15,212 nucleotides of DNA from JBOGEB01 sp050743125 (GTDB lineage: Bacteria; Actinomycetota; Nitriliruptoria; Euzebyales; Egibacteraceae): NCBI GenBank assembly GCA_050743125.1, contig JBOGEB010000097.1, positions 1-15,212 on the forward strand, read 5' to 3'. Positions 13,252 through 15,212 of this stretch are shown one piece after another. Under the pieces are notes generated by a model, which ran no database searches, had not been told where the DNA came from, and saw only the letters and a list, made by a program, of their open reading frames with translations. Numbering within the stretch: position 1 is the stretch's first letter; each line of letters starts with the position of its first letter. Made by a program: the position numbers and the translations under genes.

Positions 13252-14759
13252 ATGGTTCGCGGCGGGGTCGGCGTACGGTACGCGAATGACCACAAACAGA
13301 ATCGGGAGCAGATCGCCGAGCTGCGCGAGCGTTTGCTGGCGCAGGGCCGGTCGGTGGCGCAGGGCCGGTCGGTGGCGCAGGGCCGGTCGGTGGCGCAGGT
13401 CGTCGAGGCGATCGTGGCTGGGTTCGACGTGTCGTGGTTGGAGGCCCACCGGCTGGCGCGGGGCTGGACGCGCGCGAAGGCCGTCGAGGAGATCCTGGCC
13501 ACCTACGAGGCCGACGGGCTGCGCCGCCCGAAGCTGACCGTGCAGCGGCTGTGCGCTTGGGAGCACGATCCCAGGGTGCGTCCGGGCGAGGACTATTTGG
13601 ACCGGCTCTGCCGGGTGTACCAGACCCGCCCGGACCAGCTGGGCTACGGCCACGACTACACGCCGGCCGTCGTGGAGCCGGCCACATACGCTGGCCGTGA
13701 CGAGCAGAACGGCGAGGAGGCGGTACGGACCGAGTCGAGTTCTTCCGCGCGGTCGGCGCGACCGGTCTGGCGGCGCTGCTGGAGCGCGCGACCGGTGGAG
13801 CGGTGCGGCTGGGCCGCAAGCTGGGGGCGTCCAACCTCGGCCCGGCGACGCTGGAGCAGCTCGAGTTGCGGGTCGCAGGCTTCGCGCAGGCCTACGAACA
13901 GACGGCGCCGGGCAGGCTTTTCCGCTCGGTTCTGGCCCAGCAGGAGGAGGTCGAGGCGCTCCTTGACGGCGCCCAGCCGCTGCGTCAGCGGCGGGGATTG
14001 CACCGGGTCGCCGGGCAGCTGTCGTTGCTGCTCGGGGCTCTGTCCTCCGACCTTGGCTGCTACCCTGCCGCGCGTGCCCACCTGCTCACGGCCGAGCAGC
14101 TCGCCCGGGAGGTCGGCGACCACACCCTGTTCGCCTGGGTGCGGGTCGACCAAAGCACCGCCGCGCAGGGGGCTGGGGATTTCCGCGCGGCGCTCGATTA
14201 CGCCCAGGACGGCCAGCGCTATGCGACCGGAGGCATGGACGCCCGGCTGGCCGCCCGGTGTGAGGCGCGGGCCTGCGCGCGGATGCGGGATCTGGCCCAC
14301 GTGTTTGAAGCGTTGTTGCGGGCTCAACGGGCGATGCCGAGCCAACCGGGCATCGGGGGGCCTGACGGGTGGTGGGTGTTCACCCCGGGGGATCTGGAGC
14401 TGTACGCGGGGATCTCGCTGCTGTGGCTGGGACGGCCCGAGGATGCTGAGCCGCACGCGCGGCAGGCGATCGCCTGGTACCAGGGGGCGCCGCCGGCGCT
14501 GCGGTCGCCCGCTCTTCACGCGAGGGCCCAGGTCACCTTGGCGACCTGCCTGGTCGGCCAGGACCAGCCCGACGAGGGCATCCAGCTAGCCACCGAGGCT
14601 CTTGGGGTCGACCGCGCGCACACGGAGGGAAACCTTAAGCAGGCTGGCAAGTTTCTCGCGGCGTTGCCGCCCGCGCATCGCGACCTGCCGGCCGCCCGTG
14701 ACCTCGCCCACCACCTCCGGTCCATCCGCGCCGCCCGCCCCGCGCCCAGCCCTGGGTAG
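13252..14759 (+). pseudogene. HTH/TPR-type transcriptional regulator, frameshifted
   Basis: The first frame (to about 13730) encodes a DNA-binding-type N-terminal part: REQIAELRERLLAQGRSVAQ, VSWLEAHRLARGWTRAKAVE, LTVQRLCAWEHDPRVRPGED and YLDRLCRVYQTRPDQLGYGH. The family pattern then resumes in another frame with RVEFFRAVGATGLAALLER, LGRKLGASNLGPATLEQLEL and a long alpha-helical, TPR-like C-terminal region ending at 14759. A one-base loss (or two-base gain) between about 13701 and 13731 separates the halves. No slippery heptamer is present, so a mutation or sequencing error is more likely than programmed shifting. The start is unclear: where related proteins start MANDRK, the sequence here reads TACGCGAATGAC. 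I give the nearest upstream in-frame ATG (13252), without a good ribosome-binding site. Confidence 0.75.
13339..13392 (+). repeat. Three tandem 18-bp units (AQGRSV)
   Basis: GCGCAGGGCCGGTCGGTG is repeated three times without change, followed by a partial fourth unit. It encodes AQGRSV repeats in the N-terminal helical region of the HTH/TPR regulator, where relatives as I recall them have one copy. Expansion by slippage is the simple explanation. Confidence 0.9.
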
Positions 14760-14803
14760 CCCCGGCCGAGACCGTGCGCGTTACCCCCAGATCTTGACGC
14801 CAG

Positions 14804-14861
14804 CCGCCGACCCTCGAGCGAGACAATGCCAGCAGCAGCGGTGAGTAGTGGAGGTCGGCGG
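14804..14861. terminator. 9-bp inverted repeat between convergent genes, possible terminator
   Basis: CCGCCGACC (14804-14812) pairs with GGTCGGCGG (14853-14861) across a 40-base loop. It lies between the end of the plus-strand regulator gene and the old 3' end of the minus-strand HNH gene. It could be a bidirectional terminator, but the loop is long and there is no U-run. Confidence 0.25.
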
Positions 14862-14883
14862 TGCGGGGCGGGGTCAGGTGGGA

Positions 14884-14964
14884 TCAGGGTGGGCGCAGGG
14901 TCCAGCGGCCGTCGGGGCCGCGGATCGGCTGCCAGCCGCGCTCGTGGACGTCCCTGTGGCAGCC
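14884..14964 (-). pseudogene. Duplicated 3' fragment of an HNH endonuclease gene
   Basis: On the minus strand this encodes GCHRDVHERGWQPIRGPDGR and WTLRPP, then TGA. This looks like the natural end of a DUF222/13E12 HNH endonuclease. It is 77/78 identical to 15112-15189, 225 bp away and in the same reading phase. Upstream of it the frame is interrupted by stops, so it is an isolated tail. Confidence 0.7.
14887..14964. repeat. 78-bp direct repeat, copy A
   Basis: 77 of 78 bases match 15112-15189. The single difference is TCCCTG versus TCTCTG. The offset is 225 bp. Beyond both ends the two copies diverge completely. Confidence 0.9.
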
Positions 14965-15075
14965 GAAGCGGTACGCCGAGGCCGACCCTCACGACCTCGA
15001 CGGCCTGGTCGAGGCGGTGGTTTCCGCCGCCGGCGGTGCGTGCTCGGGCCAGACGACCTGAGCGCGCCGCCGAGC

Positions 15076-15212
15076 TCATCGACATCTCGCTGCGGTCAGT
15101 GTTGCGGCAGTGGGTGGGCGCAGGGTCCAGCGGCCGTCGGGGCCGCGGATCGGCTGCCAGCCGCGCTCGTGGACGTCTCTGTGGCAGCCATGGCACAGGA
15201 GCACGAGGTTGT
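15076..15212 (-). CDS. HNH endonuclease (DUF222/13E12 type), C-terminal end, cut by window edge
   Basis: Reading into the window on the minus strand gives NLVLLCHGCHRDVHERGWQP followed by IRGPDGRWTLRPP, the C-terminal HNH motif (N...CxxCH-type with H-x3-H) of the large actinobacterial 13E12 repeat family. After RPP, where the duplicate at 14884-14964 stops, this copy continues with TAATLTAARCR before a TGA at 15076-15078. The natural stop has therefore been replaced by foreign sequence. The N-terminal DUF222 part lies beyond 15212. These genes occur in many copies and recombine often. The actual nuclease role is unproven. Confidence 0.8.
   Translation of the reverse strand, partial: NLVLLCHGCHRDVHERGWQPIRGPDGRWTLRPPTAATLTAARCR
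15112..15189. repeat. 78-bp direct repeat, copy B
   Basis: Partner of 14887-14964, inside the HNH endonuclease coding region. The 147 bases between the copies (14965-15111) match neither flank and contain no recognisable gene. Confidence 0.9.

Noticed and set aside
13700..13740. Programmed -1 ribosomal frameshift in the HTH/TPR regulator
   Set aside because: No slippery heptamer or downstream structure is evident. A mutation or sequencing error is simpler.
14861..15061. Plus-strand 66-codon frame between the HNH tail copies
   Set aside because: Its first half is antisense of the HNH tail. The rest has no recognised motif and no clear ribosome-binding site.

Overview
The window is high-GC DNA with GTG and TTG starts. 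It carries GAF-ANTAR proteins, STAND NTPases with WD40 repeats, and the 3' end of a DUF222/13E12-type HNH endonuclease gene. Together these point to an actinomycete. A Pseudonocardiaceae-like relative is my guess from the protein style and is not proven. Part of the window is a scaffold join: 100 Ns at 5219-5318.

Layout. (1) Positions 1-239 hold non-coding DNA with a G-quadruplex motif and a strong hairpin. (2) Positions 240-2880 (minus strand) hold a tightly packed set: a polytopic membrane protein, a previously uncalled 33-residue membrane peptide whose start abuts the upstream stop, and an M20 amidohydrolase. (3) Positions 2891-3082 hold a 38-bp perfect palindrome with an extra half-site and two tandem hairpins. 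(4) Positions 3055-7503 (minus) hold a large STAND (NACHT-like) NTPase with about 14 WD40 blades, preceded by two small ORFs linked to it by overlapping stop/start codons. (5) Positions 7504-8286 hold a non-coding region with a dispersed-repeat copy, a palindrome and hairpins. (6) Positions 8287-10275 (plus) hold two GAF-ANTAR proteins and a coupled 98-residue protein. (7) Positions 10276-11031 (minus) encode a six-TM membrane protein whose stop abuts the previous convergent gene. (8) Positions 11277-11921 (plus) hold an NTF2/SnoaL-like protein and a frameshifted coiled-coil gene remnant. (9) Positions 11985-13097 (minus) hold two small conserved actinobacterial proteins. (10) Positions 13252-14759 (plus) hold a frameshifted HTH/TPR-type regulator. 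(11) Positions 14804-15212 hold the end of an HNH endonuclease gene and a 78-bp duplicate of its 3' end.

How the genes work together. The STAND-WD40 gene is the most striking feature. Its two contig ends share exactly 127 bases across the N gap. Merging them gives an uninterrupted protein of about 1300 residues with 14 near-identical blades, the right number for two seven-bladed propellers. Five blades carry the same 29-residue (87-bp) in-frame insertion. A related copy of that DNA lies in inverted orientation in the intergenic region about 200 bp upstream of the small ORFs. So a dispersed repeat appears to have colonised, and been amplified with, a fast-evolving sensor propeller. The ANTAR pair next door is a probable RNA-binding antitermination module with candidate hairpins in its leader and spacer. 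Several neighbours (coiled-coil gene, HTH/TPR regulator, HNH tail) are frameshifted or rearranged, so the right half looks like a decaying accessory region.
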